From contig NZ_WFLM01000004.1 of NCBI RefSeq assembly GCF_009208775.1, positions 186,001 through 250,000 of the forward strand: a DNA stretch of 64,000 nucleotides. Direction: 5' to 3'. The stretch comes from Silvanigrella paludirubra. GTDB lineage: Bacteria; Bdellovibrionota_B; Oligoflexia; Silvanigrellales; Silvanigrellaceae. A model generated the notes under the pieces. The model did no database searches. It was given only the letters and a program-made list of their open reading frames with translations, and was not told the DNA's origin. Position numbers and translations under genes: made by a program. Of this stretch, positions 1-9,075 are shown piece by piece (within the stretch, counting starts at the first letter, position 1; every line of letters starts with the position of its first letter).

Positions 1-79
1 TAGCTCAGCTGAAAGCGAAATTTTTTGGGTAGTTTTCAGTCCTTGCTTTATTTCCAAAGCCATTCAAAGTTTCTCCAAG

Positions 80-961
80 CTATCTTATTAAATGTAAAAC
101 GGTTTCTGGGATTTGATTTGCTTGTGCTAAAACAGATGTCCCTGCGGTAACAAGTATTTTACTTTGTGCAAATTTAGCAGATTCAGCTCCGTAGTCTGCG
201 TCCCGAATTCTAGACTGAGCAGCACTCAAATTCTCACTTCCGATATCAATGGAGGTGATAGTTGAGTTCAATCTGCTTTGCAATGCTCCAAGTGCTGCTC
301 TTGTTTTAGTCACTTTAAGCATAGAGTCATCAAGTGCCGAAAAAATATCTTCTGTTTGACCTCCTCCAAGCTCTCTTCCATTTTCTCCTTCGATACTCAA
401 TTCAGAAAGTTTTGTAAGAGAATCATTTAACTCAGTTAAATCATCAAATTTAAGAGTAATTATTTCATTATCTTCATTTGTTTCACCATCTGATTTTCTA
501 AAATTTACTCCAACTTGAATATTAATATCAGTTTGTTCTTCAGGAGATAGAAGTTTTCTTCCATTAAATTCTGTTTGGTCTTTTATGCGATTCACTTCTT
601 TTCCAAGTTCTTGAAATTCTTTATTCAAAAATGATCTTTCTGTTTCACCAACCGTATCGCTAGCCGCTTGTGTTGTCAGTTCTCTCATTCTAATTACTAT
701 ATTATTTAATTCACTTAAACCACCTTCACCGGTTTGTAAAAATGAAATACCATCCGAAGCATTTCGTTTTGCTTGAGCAAAGCTTCTAATTTTTGCTCTC
801 ATTGTTTCTGAAATAGCAAGACCAGCGGCATCATCTGAAGATTTATTAATTCTTAGTCCAGAAGATAATCTTTGCAAACTATCTGTTAATTCTGTTTGGC
901 TTTCACTTAACTGTCTTTGAGCCATTAAACTATCAATATTAGATTTAATTCTAATTCCCAT
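80..961 (-). CDS. flagellin (second gene of the pair)
   Basis: Structural subunit of the flagellar filament, exported by the flagellar type III system and polymerised at the tip. The 293-residue protein has the conserved flagellin N-terminal D0/D1 helices (MGIRIKSNIDSLMAQRQL, then LQRLSSGLRINKSSDDAAGL at about 30-48, and the IRMRELTTQAASDT and EFNGRKLL motifs). It also has the C-terminal D1/D0 region (TRAALGALQSRLNSTI, IRDADYGAESAKF, QANQIPETVLHLIR). The centre (about 140-200) is very short, so the variable D2/D3 domains are essentially absent. It lies 22 bp downstream of a paralogous flagellin on the same strand with an AAGGA ribosome site in the gap, so it is probably co-transcribed. The first 79 bases of the window, downstream of its stop, hold no recognisable gene. 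Confidence 0.96.
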   Translation of the reverse strand: MGIRIKSNIDSLMAQRQLSESQTELTDSLQRLSSGLRINKSSDDAAGLAISETMRAKIRSFAQAKRNASDGISFLQTGEGGLSELNNIVIRMRELTTQAASDTVGETERSFLNKEFQELGKEVNRIKDQTEFNGRKLLSPEEQTDINIQVGVNFRKSDGETNEDNEIITLKFDDLTELNDSLTKLSELSIEGENGRELGGGQTEDIFSALDDSMLKVTKTRAALGALQSRLNSTITSIDIGSENLSAAQSRIRDADYGAESAKFAQSKILVTAGTSVLAQANQIPETVLHLIR

Positions 962-983
962 AAAAAATATTCCTTAAATTTTT

Positions 984-1832
984 TTAACGTAACAAAGATA
1001 AAGCCATTTCTGGTCGTTGATTTGCTTGTGATAGAATGGCAAGTCCACCTTGAGATAAAATTCTGCTTTGTGATAACTTTGCAGTTTCTTCTGCAAAATC
1101 TGTGTCACGAATACGGCTATTTGCTGCCATCATATTTTCTGTGTTTATGGAAATATTACTTATCGCTGAATTTAATCTGGATTGAGTTGCACCTAAAGTT
1201 GCTCTTGTTGATGCAATCATATTTAAACTTTCATCAATCGTATTTAAATTTGATGCAATTTGTTCTCTGTCTTCTCCAGCGAGAGAAGTGTCCTTTAATC
1301 CTAAAGATTCAGAGTTAATTCCTGTTGACTCTTCTCCAAATTGTAACGTTAAAATATCATTTTCTGTTCCGTTATAACCAACTTGTAACGTTATTGGGTT
1401 TTCAGAAGTCTGTCCTGATAATAATTTTCTACCATTAAATTCTGTTGTTTCAGAAATACGATCAATTTCTTGTGTTAATTGTTGATACTCTTTATCAATA
1501 TATTGGCGTTCTTGAGATCCAACTGTATCACTAGCAGATTGCATAGTTAATTCACGCATTCTTATTAGAATATTTGTTGTTTCGTTAAGCCCACCTTCTG
1601 CTACTTGGACTAAAGAAACACCATCATTTGCATTTCGTTTTGCTTGCATTAAGCTTCTTGTTTTTGCTCTTAAACCTTCAGAAATAGCAAGTCCTGCAGC
1701 GTCATCTGCAGATTTATTTATTCTAAGTCCAGAAGATAATTTTTCCATGCTTGAGGTTAAATCTGAATTATTATTTGATAAAAACCTTTGGGCTGTAAGA
1801 GATTCTACGTTGGTTTTTATGCGAAGACCCAT
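984..1832 (-). CDS. flagellin (first gene of the pair)
   Basis: Filament subunit, 282 residues, paralogous to the neighbour. It has the N-terminal MGLRIKTNVESLTAQRFL and LSSGLRINKSADDAAGL, the IRMRELTMQSASDT motif, and the C-terminal TRATLGATQSRLNSAI, RIRDTDFAEETAKLSQ and ANQRPEMALSLLR. Like its partner it lacks a sizeable central variable domain. Its start is set by a strong AAGGAGG seven bases upstream of the ATG. It is the promoter-proximal gene and is preceded by a hairpin-rich leader and a sigma-28-like promoter. The two proteins differ mainly in the short centre and in some terminal positions, so they are distinct filament components rather than a fresh duplication. Confidence 0.96.
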   Translation of the reverse strand: MGLRIKTNVESLTAQRFLSNNNSDLTSSMEKLSSGLRINKSADDAAGLAISEGLRAKTRSLMQAKRNANDGVSLVQVAEGGLNETTNILIRMRELTMQSASDTVGSQERQYIDKEYQQLTQEIDRISETTEFNGRKLLSGQTSENPITLQVGYNGTENDILTLQFGEESTGINSESLGLKDTSLAGEDREQIASNLNTIDESLNMIASTRATLGATQSRLNSAISNISINTENMMAANSRIRDTDFAEETAKLSQSRILSQGGLAILSQANQRPEMALSLLR

Positions 1833-1842
1833 AACTTTTTCC

Positions 1843-1960
1843 TCCTTGATTGCCTGATAACCGCATAAGTGGAATGCGGGGCTGTTCGCAGTACCAACCT
1901 TGATACTTTGCGAACTTATGAGTCATTCACCTGTGTTCCATGGTGTTTCCGTGACCCATG
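1843..1960 (-). promoter_or_regulatory. structured 5' UTR of the flagellin operon
   Basis: On the minus strand this leader is far less AT-rich than its surroundings and folds into three consecutive stems. The first is ATGGGTCA (1952-1959) with TGACTCAT (1918-1925), with a possible inner CACC/GGTG. The second is GTTCGCA (1909-1915, read as its complement) with TGCGAAC (1884-1890), extended by GTA/TAC. The third is CCGCAT/ATGCGG (1861-1866 and 1874-1879). The AAGGAGG ribosome site follows directly. The predicted transcript would begin just before the first stem. I could not match it to a cyclic-di-GMP or other riboswitch consensus from memory. Confidence 0.6.
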
Positions 1961-1965
1961 TTTTC

Positions 1966-1992
1966 TTATCGAGGAAATAAATTGGTAAATTA
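1966..1992 (-). promoter_or_regulatory. sigma-28 (FliA)-like flagellin promoter
   Basis: Reading leftward, TAATTTAC (1985-1992), 11 bases, then CTCGATAA (1966-1973). This matches the flagellar sigma-28 pattern TAAAGTTT-N11-GCCGATAA at 6 of 8 positions in the -10 box and 4 of 8 in the -35 box. The spacing is exact and it precedes a flagellin gene, which is where such a promoter is expected. Confidence 0.6.
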
Positions 1993-2239
1993 GAAAAAAT
2001 TATAGAAAATATAAAAATAATTAATTAAATTAATAAAATCATAATGTTGTATAAAAGTGTTATTTTATCTGTTTTTTAGGCTATTTGTTACTTTTAATAC
2101 GAAATTATTGAGGTTTAGAAAGAACCATTTTTACAATAACTTACAAATATCTCACAATTTTCTTGACTTTTAGGGCGACTTCTGGTTCTCTTTCATAGGT
2201 TATAAAATGTTTTTTTACATAAAAACTAGGGGTATCGTA
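1993..2239. other. intergenic region between flagellins and aminotransferase
   Basis: AT-rich spacer between divergent transcription units. Apart from the flagellin promoter at its left edge and an AGGGG ribosome site just before position 2240, I see no gene or structured element. Confidence 0.5.
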
Positions 2240-3415
2240 ATGAATCGTCTTGACTCGATTAGTTTTGGCAAAATTGTGCAAATTAGAGAGCAGTTATTGA
2301 AGCTGCAAGCTACAGGAAAAAAGGTTTATCGCCTAGAGTCAGGTGATCCAAGTTTTTCAATTGCACCGCACATTACTGCAGCAATAGAAAAAGCACTTCA
2401 TGATGGAAAAACTCATTATATTCCAAATAATGGAATACCAGAACTTTTAAAAGCTCTTTCCCAAAAACTTTATAATCAAAATAAAATTAAAGTAACAGAA
2501 AATGATATTTTTGTAACTAATGGTGCAATGCATGCTTTATATGTTGTTTTCCAATGTATGCTAGAGCAAGGCGATGAAGTTATAGTTCCCGAACCGCTAT
2601 GGACTGAAATTGGAGAAAACATTCGTTTAGCAGGTGGTGTTACTGTATCTGTTCCTTTAACAAGACAAAATAATTATCAATATTCATATGAAGATATAGT
2701 TAAAAAAATCACCTCTCGTACCAAGGCAATCTTTGTAAATTCACCTCAAAATCCATCAGGTGCAATTGTTCCAAAAGAAGAATTACAACGTATTGCAAAT
2801 TTAGCAGCAGAGCGTGGATTATGGCTTGTTTGTGATGAAGCCTATGAAGATCTAGTATATGAAGGAGAGCATTATTCACCAGCAAGTGGTTTAGAAGGAT
2901 ATGATAAAGCAATTTCTTTATATTCATTTTCAAAATCACATGCGATGAGTGGATTAAGAGTAGGTTATATTGTAACAACAAATAAATCTTTAAAAGAAAG
3001 AATTCCAAAGTTGTTACGTTGTACAGTAAATGGAATTAATAGTATCGCGCAATGGGGTGCATTAGCCGCAGTAACAGGACCTCGCGATCATTTAAATTAT
3101 ATGTTATCTGAATACAGAATTCGCCGTGAAATTATTTTTAATGCTGCTTCAGAAATTCCTGGCATTATCCCTTTTAAACCACAGGGTGCGTTTTACTTAT
3201 GGTGTGAAGTAGAACCTCAATTATTGCAAAAATTGCAAATTAAATCTGTTTCTCAACTTTCTGACTTTTTAGCAGAACGTGGTATTGGTAGTGCTCCTGG
3301 TGATAGTTTTGGAATAAGCTGTGCAAATGCGATTCGTTTTGCTTTTAGTTGCAGCACTCAACAAGTAACTGAAGGTTCCAAAGCTTTAAAAGAAATTTTA
3401 ATGCAAGATAAATAA
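2240..3415 (+). CDS. pyridoxal-phosphate-dependent class I/II aminotransferase
   Basis: Transfers amino groups between amino acids and 2-oxo acids in the cytoplasm; fold type I aminotransferase related to aspartate aminotransferases. Visible motifs are the N-terminal LESGDPSF substrate region, NSPQNPSGAIV, CDEAYEDLVY (the aspartate that contacts the PLP nitrogen), SFSKSHAMSGLRVGY with the Schiff-base lysine near residue 232, and a C-terminal IRFAFSC arginine for carboxylate binding. The start at 2240 is chosen because AGGGG lies nine bases upstream; a longer in-frame ATG at 2207 has no ribosome site. Length of 391 residues is usual for the family. Substrate specificity cannot be read from the sequence, and neighbours give no pathway hint. 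Confidence 0.9.
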   Translation: MNRLDSISFGKIVQIREQLLKLQATGKKVYRLESGDPSFSIAPHITAAIEKALHDGKTHYIPNNGIPELLKALSQKLYNQNKIKVTENDIFVTNGAMHALYVVFQCMLEQGDEVIVPEPLWTEIGENIRLAGGVTVSVPLTRQNNYQYSYEDIVKKITSRTKAIFVNSPQNPSGAIVPKEELQRIANLAAERGLWLVCDEAYEDLVYEGEHYSPASGLEGYDKAISLYSFSKSHAMSGLRVGYIVTTNKSLKERIPKLLRCTVNGINSIAQWGALAAVTGPRDHLNYMLSEYRIRREIIFNAASEIPGIIPFKPQGAFYLWCEVEPQLLQKLQIKSVSQLSDFLAERGIGSAPGDSFGISCANAIRFAFSCSTQQVTEGSKALKEILMQDK

Positions 3416-3822
3416 TTAAAATTTTTATTAACACTTTTCTTTAATAAAGTTAGATCCTACCTATTAAATCATTGAAGCAATGTTATTTTTATATTTATTG
3501 TAATTTTAGCAGTGCTTTCAAATAATTTTAATTTTATAAACAAAATTTCTATTAAACGATCTCATTTTATTTGAATTCATTAAAAAATATTTATTTAATA
3601 AATAGATTTTTTTTTTGAGAAAAATAGTTAATTTTTATCTTATTTTTTACCATAGGTAATAAATTTTTATAATTATTAAATAAATTAAAAAAATTTAATT
3701 TATTGACTTTAAAAAAAATAAATAATAATTTTTTAAATTATACAAACTTTATATATAATTTGTTTGTATTTTATAAAATTAAATAAGTCTATATAATTTT
3801 TGCAATTAATTAAGGAGTATTT
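3416..3822. other. AT-rich intergenic region
   Basis: About 400 bp of very AT-rich sequence with no open frame of substance on either strand. It contains the likely promoter of the following amidohydrolase near its right end and otherwise nothing I can identify. Confidence 0.5.
3703..3731 (+). promoter_or_regulatory. candidate promoter, amidohydrolase 1
   Basis: TTGACT at 3703-3708 is followed after 17 bases by TAATTT. The same TATTGACTTTAAAA sequence recurs at 5402-5415 ahead of the second amidohydrolase copy, so the tandem duplication included this element. The distance to the start codon (about 90 bp) implies an untranslated leader. Confidence 0.35.
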
Positions 3823-5247
3823 ATGCAAAATAAGAATCCCATTTTTATAATATTATATTTATTAGTTTTTATTTTAAACTTATCTTTTTACACTTCTTCT
3901 TATTCAGCAATCATGCCAAAATTAAATTCAAATGATCATATTACTATTTTTTTGGATGTTACTATAGTTGATGTAGAATCTGGAAAGTTAAAACCGAACT
4001 CATGGGTTTTAATTAAAGATAATAAAATAATTAATATAGGCTCAAAGAATAATCTTGTAATTCCTAAAAAAGCTAAGATAATCAACACAAAAGGAAAATA
4101 TTTAATTCCTGGTTTATGGGATATGCATGTGCATATTTTTGATAGTCAAAAAATAGCATTTCCAAGTTTAATTGCCAATGGAGTTGTTGGTGTTCGTGAC
4201 ATGGGAGCTTCATTTGAACAAATTGAAAAGTGGAAAGAAGAAGCTTCAAAAAGTATTTATACTCCTAGAATATTTTATTCAGGACCATATTTTGATAATA
4301 AATTAAAATTAAACTATAGCTTTAGTGTTAAAACAGAAGAAGAAGCTAGGCAGGCAGTAAGATTATTTCAAGAAAAAGGGGTTGATTTTATAAAAACATA
4401 CTCAGATCTTGAAAAGAATATTTTTAATGCATTAGTTGATGAATGTAAAATAAGAAAAATTCCTTTTGCAGGTCATCTTCCTGTAGAATTAAGTCCAATA
4501 GAAGCATCTAATTTAGGTCAAAGTAGCGTTGAGCATCTTGAATTCTTTGTTGCAGCATCAAAATTAGAAGATGAAATTAGGAGCGATCAATCTAAAACTA
4601 ATAATCTTGAGGAACTTTTTCTCTTAGATTTAAAAGCAGCAAACAATATTGACTATGATAAAGAAAATAAAATAATAAATACATATTCAAAAAATAAAAC
4701 TTGGCAGACACCGACATTGGCTGTTCAGCGAGGATTATTTGCAACATCAATAGATGAAAGATCCAAATATATTCCTAAAGATATAAAAAAGTTCTGGGAA
4801 AATTTTATTATTGAAATGAATTCTTCTAAAATATTTCAAAAAACATTAAGTCAATTATTTGAAAAAAATCTTGATATTATAGATAAAATGAATAAAGCAA
4901 AAGTTCCATTTTTAGCTGGAACAGACGCTAATTTAGAAGCTACTATAGCACTTCCTAATATTTTTTTTGGTTTTAGTATTCATGATGAAATGGAATTATT
5001 TGTAAAAGCAGGGCTTAAGCCAATAGAAGCATTACAATCGGCAACAATAAATCCTGCCAAGTTTTTAGGAATAGAAAAAGATTATGGTAGTATTGCAATT
5101 GGTAAAACAGCTGACCTTGTTTTATTAAATGAAAATCCATTAATTCATATTGAAAATACAAAAAAAATAGATTCTGTGATGATAAATGGAATCCTTTTTA
5201 ATAAAAATGATATAGAAAAAATATTAAAACAGCTTCAAGATCAATAA
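3823..5247 (+). CDS. secreted amidohydrolase family protein, copy 1
   Basis: Metal-dependent hydrolase of the amidohydrolase (imidazolonepropionase-like) superfamily, probably exported. An N-terminal hydrophobic stretch (about 6-29) looks like a signal peptide. The metal ligands expected for the superfamily are visible: HVH at 102-104, FAGH and SVEHL further on, and AGTDAN carrying the catalytic aspartate. The C-terminal ATINPAKFLGIEKDYGSIAIGKTADLVLL segment is the composite beta-sandwich signature. AAGGAG lies before the ATG. It is followed by a near-identical paralogue in tandem. Substrate is unknown; dipeptides, lactones or cyclic imides are all handled by this superfamily. Confidence 0.88.
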   Translation: MQNKNPIFIILYLLVFILNLSFYTSSYSAIMPKLNSNDHITIFLDVTIVDVESGKLKPNSWVLIKDNKIINIGSKNNLVIPKKAKIINTKGKYLIPGLWDMHVHIFDSQKIAFPSLIANGVVGVRDMGASFEQIEKWKEEASKSIYTPRIFYSGPYFDNKLKLNYSFSVKTEEEARQAVRLFQEKGVDFIKTYSDLEKNIFNALVDECKIRKIPFAGHLPVELSPIEASNLGQSSVEHLEFFVAASKLEDEIRSDQSKTNNLEELFLLDLKAANNIDYDKENKIINTYSKNKTWQTPTLAVQRGLFATSIDERSKYIPKDIKKFWENFIIEMNSSKIFQKTLSQLFEKNLDIIDKMNKAKVPFLAGTDANLEATIALPNIFFGFSIHDEMELFVKAGLKPIEALQSATINPAKFLGIEKDYGSIAIGKTADLVLLNENPLIHIENTKKIDSVMINGILFNKNDIEKILKQLQDQ

Positions 5248-5468
5248 GTTATTTTTTAATTTTATTTCAATTAGTAGCAATAATTTTAGGTTAATTTTTT
5301 TATTAATTTTATCATGATTTTTCTTAATTTAAATAATATTATAATGTTAATTAAAACTATTTTAATTATTGTTTTCTATGAAGTAAGATAAAGAAATATT
5401 TTATTGACTTTAAAATAAATAAATAATAATAATAATTTTAAGTAATTTTGCAATTAATTGGAGTATTT

Positions 5469-6890
5469 ATGCAAAATAAGAATCCCATTTTTATAATATT
5501 ATATTTATTAGTTTTTATTTTAAACTTATCTTTTTACACTTCCTCTTATTCAGCAATCATGCCAAAATTAAAGTCAAATGATCATTTTACTATTTTTTTG
5601 GATGTTACTATAGTTGATGTAGAATCTGGAAAGTTAAAACCGAACTCATGGGTTTTAATTAAAGATAATAAAATAATTAATATAGGCTCAAAAAATAATC
5701 TTGTAATTCCTAAAAAATCTAAAATAATAAACACGAAAGGAAAATATTTAATTCCTGGTTTATGGGATATGCATGTGCATATTTTAGATAGTCAAAAAAT
5801 AGCATTTCCAAGTTTCATAGCCAATGGGGTTGTTGGTGTTCGTGACATGTCAGCTTCATTCGAACAAATTGAAATGTGGAAAGAAGAAGCTTCAAAAAGT
5901 ATTTATACTCCTAGAATATTTTATTCAGGACCAGCTCTCGATAATAAAATAAAATCACACTTTAATATTAAAACAGAAGAAGAAGCCAGAAAGGCAGTAA
6001 GATTATTTCAAGAAAAAGGCGTTGATTTTATAAAACCATACACATGGTTAGAAAAAAATATATATTATGCATTAGTTGATGAGTGCAAAATAAGAAAAAT
6101 CCCATTTGCGGGTCATGTTCCATTCGAAATGAGTCCAATGGAAGCATCCAATTTAGGCCAAAGTAGCATTGAGCATTTTGCAGAATTCTTTGTTGCAGCT
6201 TCAAAATTAGCAGATGAAGTATGGAACAATATAGCTAAAACTAATAATATTGAGGAACTTTTTTATTTAGATTTAAAAGCAGCAAATAGTATTGATTATG
6301 ATAAAGAAAATAATATTATAAATGCTTTTGCAAAAAATAAAACCTGGCAGACTCCAACATTATCCGTCCAGCGTGGTTATTTTGCAACATCAACAGATGA
6401 AAGATCCAAATATATTCCAAAAAATATTAAAAAGTTCTGGGAAGATACTATTGCTGAAAGAAAATCTTCTGAAAGATTGCAAAAAATGAGTAGTGAAGTA
6501 TTTGATAAATTCCTTATTCTTACAAATAAAATGAATAAAGCAAAAGTTCCCTTTTTAGCAGGTACAGACGCTAATATCTCAACTTTAGAAGCACTTCCAA
6601 ATGTTTTTTATGGTTTTAGTATTCATGATGAAATGGAATTATTTGTAAAAGCAGGACTTAATCCAATAGAAGCATTACAAACGGCAACAATAAATCCTGC
6701 CAAGTTTTTAGGAATAGATAAAGATTATGGTAGTATTGAAATTGGTAAAACTGCTGATCTTGTTTTATTAACAGAAAATCCGTTGATTCATATTGAAAAT
6801 ACTAAAAAAATAGATTCTGTTATGATTAATGGGATTCTATTTAATAAAAATGATATAGAAAAAACATTAAAACAACTTCAAGATCAATAA
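5469..6890 (+). CDS. secreted amidohydrolase family protein, copy 2
   Basis: Tandem paralogue of the preceding gene, identical over most of the signal peptide and very similar throughout, with the same HVH, GHVPF, SIEHF and AGTDAN metal-site motifs. Differences cluster in the middle (for example PALDNKIKSHFN against PYFDNKLKLNYS, and WLEKNIYY), the region that shapes the substrate pocket in this fold. Start at 5469 matches the first copy's start and has GGAGT upstream; an ATG 21 bases earlier is in frame but is followed by the ribosome site itself. An inverted repeat that may act as a terminator follows 15 bp after the stop. Confidence 0.88.
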   Translation: MQNKNPIFIILYLLVFILNLSFYTSSYSAIMPKLKSNDHFTIFLDVTIVDVESGKLKPNSWVLIKDNKIINIGSKNNLVIPKKSKIINTKGKYLIPGLWDMHVHILDSQKIAFPSFIANGVVGVRDMSASFEQIEMWKEEASKSIYTPRIFYSGPALDNKIKSHFNIKTEEEARKAVRLFQEKGVDFIKPYTWLEKNIYYALVDECKIRKIPFAGHVPFEMSPMEASNLGQSSIEHFAEFFVAASKLADEVWNNIAKTNNIEELFYLDLKAANSIDYDKENNIINAFAKNKTWQTPTLSVQRGYFATSTDERSKYIPKNIKKFWEDTIAERKSSERLQKMSSEVFDKFLILTNKMNKAKVPFLAGTDANISTLEALPNVFYGFSIHDEMELFVKAGLNPIEALQTATINPAKFLGIDKDYGSIEIGKTADLVLLTENPLIHIENTKKIDSVMINGILFNKNDIEKTLKQLQDQ

Positions 6891-6904
6891 AGTTTATATT
6901 TGTT

Positions 6905-6940
6905 AGGGTAACAATATTTTTTTCTAAATGTTGTTACCCT
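6905..6940. terminator. inverted repeat after amidohydrolase 2
   Basis: AGGGTAACAA (6905-6914) pairs with TTGTTACCCT (6931-6940) around a T-rich loop. There is no trailing T run on the plus strand, so it may serve as a 3' stabiliser rather than an intrinsic terminator. The same stem sequence recurs at 22621-22657. Confidence 0.5.
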
Positions 6941-7130
6941 CTATGCAAATCATTAAAGCAAAATTATTTTTACTTTTATAGTAAAGCTTAACAATACTTC
7001 TGATCCACTTAAATTTAGAATTCTGTCTCGAACACCTTCTTCATTTATAAAATATTTTATGAATAAATATAAATGTTTGCCTATTTTGTTAAAATCAGTA
7101 TTTTATGAGGATATCAAAAAGGAGTGCGGA

Positions 7131-8183
7131 ATGACTTTTGAAAATGAATATGAGTGGACCGTGATTGGAGCTGGACCTGCTGGAATTGCAGCTGTTGGTA
7201 AACTTATAGACAATCATATTGATCCTAAAAAAATTCTTTGGATTGATCCTGAATTTAAAGTCGGAGATTTTGGTAAAAAATGGAGTAAAGTACCAAGCAA
7301 TACAAAAGTAAGTTTATTTATAAATTTTTTAAATTCTTGCAATTCATTTGAATTTTTGAAATCAAATGTATTATTTGATATTCAAAAAATTTCAGCAGAT
7401 GAAACCTGTGAGCTTGATCTTATGGTGCAGCCTTTGCAATGTATTACAAATACTTTAAAGTCAAAAGTTGTTTCTAATATAGATATTGTTAGCAGTTTGA
7501 AAATGAAAAATCGCTATTGGTTGCTTGAATTTAATAATCAGAATGCCATTATTTCAAAAAATGTAATCATGGCTATTGGTGCTGAAGAAAAAATACTTTC
7601 CTACCCAGATTTAAAAACAATTCCTTTAGAAATTGCGTTAAATAAACATAAATTAAAAGAGTATTGTCATTCTGATGATATTATATCTGTTTTTGGTTCA
7701 TCTCATTCGGCAATTTTAGTAATACGAAATATACTTGAAAATTGCCCTAAAACAAAAATATTGAATTTTTATAAATCCCCTCTTTGTTACGCTTTAAATT
7801 GTGGTAATACGATTTTAAATGACAATACAGGATTAAAAGGAACAACTGCACATTGGGCTAAAGAAAATTTACATGGAAACTTACCAGAAAATTTAAATCG
7901 TTTTCTTGCAAATGAAGAAAATTTAAAAAATGAATTGTATAAATGTACTCATGTTGTTTATGCAATAGGTTTTCAAAGAAGAAAAATCATATTAGAAGGT
8001 GTTTCTGATTTTGAATACAATCCAAAAACGGGAATTATTGCGCCAGGTTTATTTGGTTTTGGAATAGCTTTTCCAGAGCTTAAATGTGATAGTTTTGGAA
8101 ATGAAGAACACAGAGTTGGATTATGGAAATTTATGAATTATATTAATAATGTTCTTCCCATTTGGCTTAGATACTCCATATAA
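7131..8183 (+). CDS. FAD-dependent pyridine nucleotide-disulphide-type oxidoreductase
   Basis: Two-dinucleotide-binding-domain flavoprotein. The FAD motif VIGAGPAGIAAVGKL sits near the N-terminus, followed by a second Rossmann segment SVFGSSHSAILVIRNIL in the middle, and ATG-type VYAIGFQRRK near the C-terminal end. The residues around the second motif diverge from the usual GGGxxG of thioredoxin reductases, and I see no CxxC redox pair, so it more likely belongs with FAD/NAD-dependent monooxygenase-like or uncharacterised oxidoreductases. Start at 7131 is set by AAAAGGAG eight bases upstream; an ATG at 7059 would add 24 residues without a ribosome site. It stands alone between intergenic regions. 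Confidence 0.75.
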   Translation: MTFENEYEWTVIGAGPAGIAAVGKLIDNHIDPKKILWIDPEFKVGDFGKKWSKVPSNTKVSLFINFLNSCNSFEFLKSNVLFDIQKISADETCELDLMVQPLQCITNTLKSKVVSNIDIVSSLKMKNRYWLLEFNNQNAIISKNVIMAIGAEEKILSYPDLKTIPLEIALNKHKLKEYCHSDDIISVFGSSHSAILVIRNILENCPKTKILNFYKSPLCYALNCGNTILNDNTGLKGTTAHWAKENLHGNLPENLNRFLANEENLKNELYKCTHVVYAIGFQRRKIILEGVSDFEYNPKTGIIAPGLFGFGIAFPELKCDSFGNEEHRVGLWKFMNYINNVLPIWLRYSI

Positions 8184-8448
8184 TTTTGTTTACTAATCTC
8201 TATTTAAATATAAAAATACTTCTTACAAAGCATATGCCAATGTTTCTAATCTATCGGTGGATCAATAATATTTTGTTCTTACTTGAATAAATCCTATGAA
8301 GTAACAAAAAAAATAACAAATGTTTAAAATGTAGGTTGGATTTTGTAATTTTAATGACATAAGCATTTTTTTGCCTTTAACGAATTGAATAAAACCCGAT
8401 TGAAATTAGATTTACGTTAATAAATTGGAACTTTATCAGGTATTAAGC

Positions 8449-9075
8449 ATGGAAAGACTTTTTAGCATTCTTTTTTTATTTTTTTTTAGTACATTTTCTT
8501 ATGCAAATGATTCAGATATGAAGGTAAATATTTTAGCAAGTGGTGGTTATTCAAATGTAATAATCGATGATAATTACTATAAGGGATACAATGCTTCAAT
8601 TAAACTTTTTCTTCCTATTATCTCTGATTTATATTTTGGATTAGGAAGTAAGTTTGAATCTGTTTCAAATTCAAAACAATCAAATATAAGTTCAGCAGGT
8701 ACTATTTCAGAAAATTTAACCAGTATTTTTATAGGAATTGACTTAGCCTATAAGTTTTCAATAGAGTTTGTTGATTTTCAAATAAATCCTTATAGTTACT
8801 ATAGTATTTACGACAATTGGCAAAGAACAACTTCATTTTCTAATAGTAGTATTAGTATTACAGGAACAGCTTCTATAAATACAAATATTATTTATGGAAT
8901 TGGTTGTTCAGCTTTATTTAATTATGATTCATTTTATTTTGGCCCATCTTTTTATTATTCAAGAGGATATATCGAAGCTCAAAATTATACAGATTCATTT
9001 CAATATAGTTCTTCATTTAATTCTGGAGTTTATGAAATATTAAATTACAATATTACAATAGGAATGTTTTTGTGA
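8449..9075 (+). CDS. exported beta-strand-rich (outer-membrane barrel-like) protein
   Basis: About 208 residues, beginning with a clear signal peptide (MERLFSILFLFFFSTFSYA, cleavage before NDSD). The remainder alternates hydrophobic and polar residues with many Tyr, Phe, Ser and Asn, typical of outer-membrane beta strands, and ends in a strand NYNITIGMFL. No family is recognised. The ATG at 8449 has an AGG nine bases upstream; an upstream in-frame TTG is less convincing. Its stop overlaps the GTG of the lipoprotein gene that follows (GTGA), so the two are translationally coupled and probably work together at the outer membrane. Confidence 0.65.
   Translation: MERLFSILFLFFFSTFSYANDSDMKVNILASGGYSNVIIDDNYYKGYNASIKLFLPIISDLYFGLGSKFESVSNSKQSNISSAGTISENLTSIFIGIDLAYKFSIEFVDFQINPYSYYSIYDNWQRTTSFSNSSISITGTASINTNIIYGIGCSALFNYDSFYFGPSFYYSRGYIEAQNYTDSFQYSSSFNSGVYEILNYNITIGMFL

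Noticed and set aside
1022..1318. Leu-rich open frame opposite the flagellin gene
   Set aside because: Antisense shadow of a conserved flagellin; hydrophobic composition is an artefact of the AT-rich codons.
1843..1960. Flagellin leader as a cyclic-di-GMP (GEMM) riboswitch
   Set aside because: The GEMM core (for example GGACGCAAAGC) is not present, so the class was not claimed.
2709..3008. Open frame opposite the aminotransferase
   Set aside because: Antisense shadow of a gene with all family motifs.
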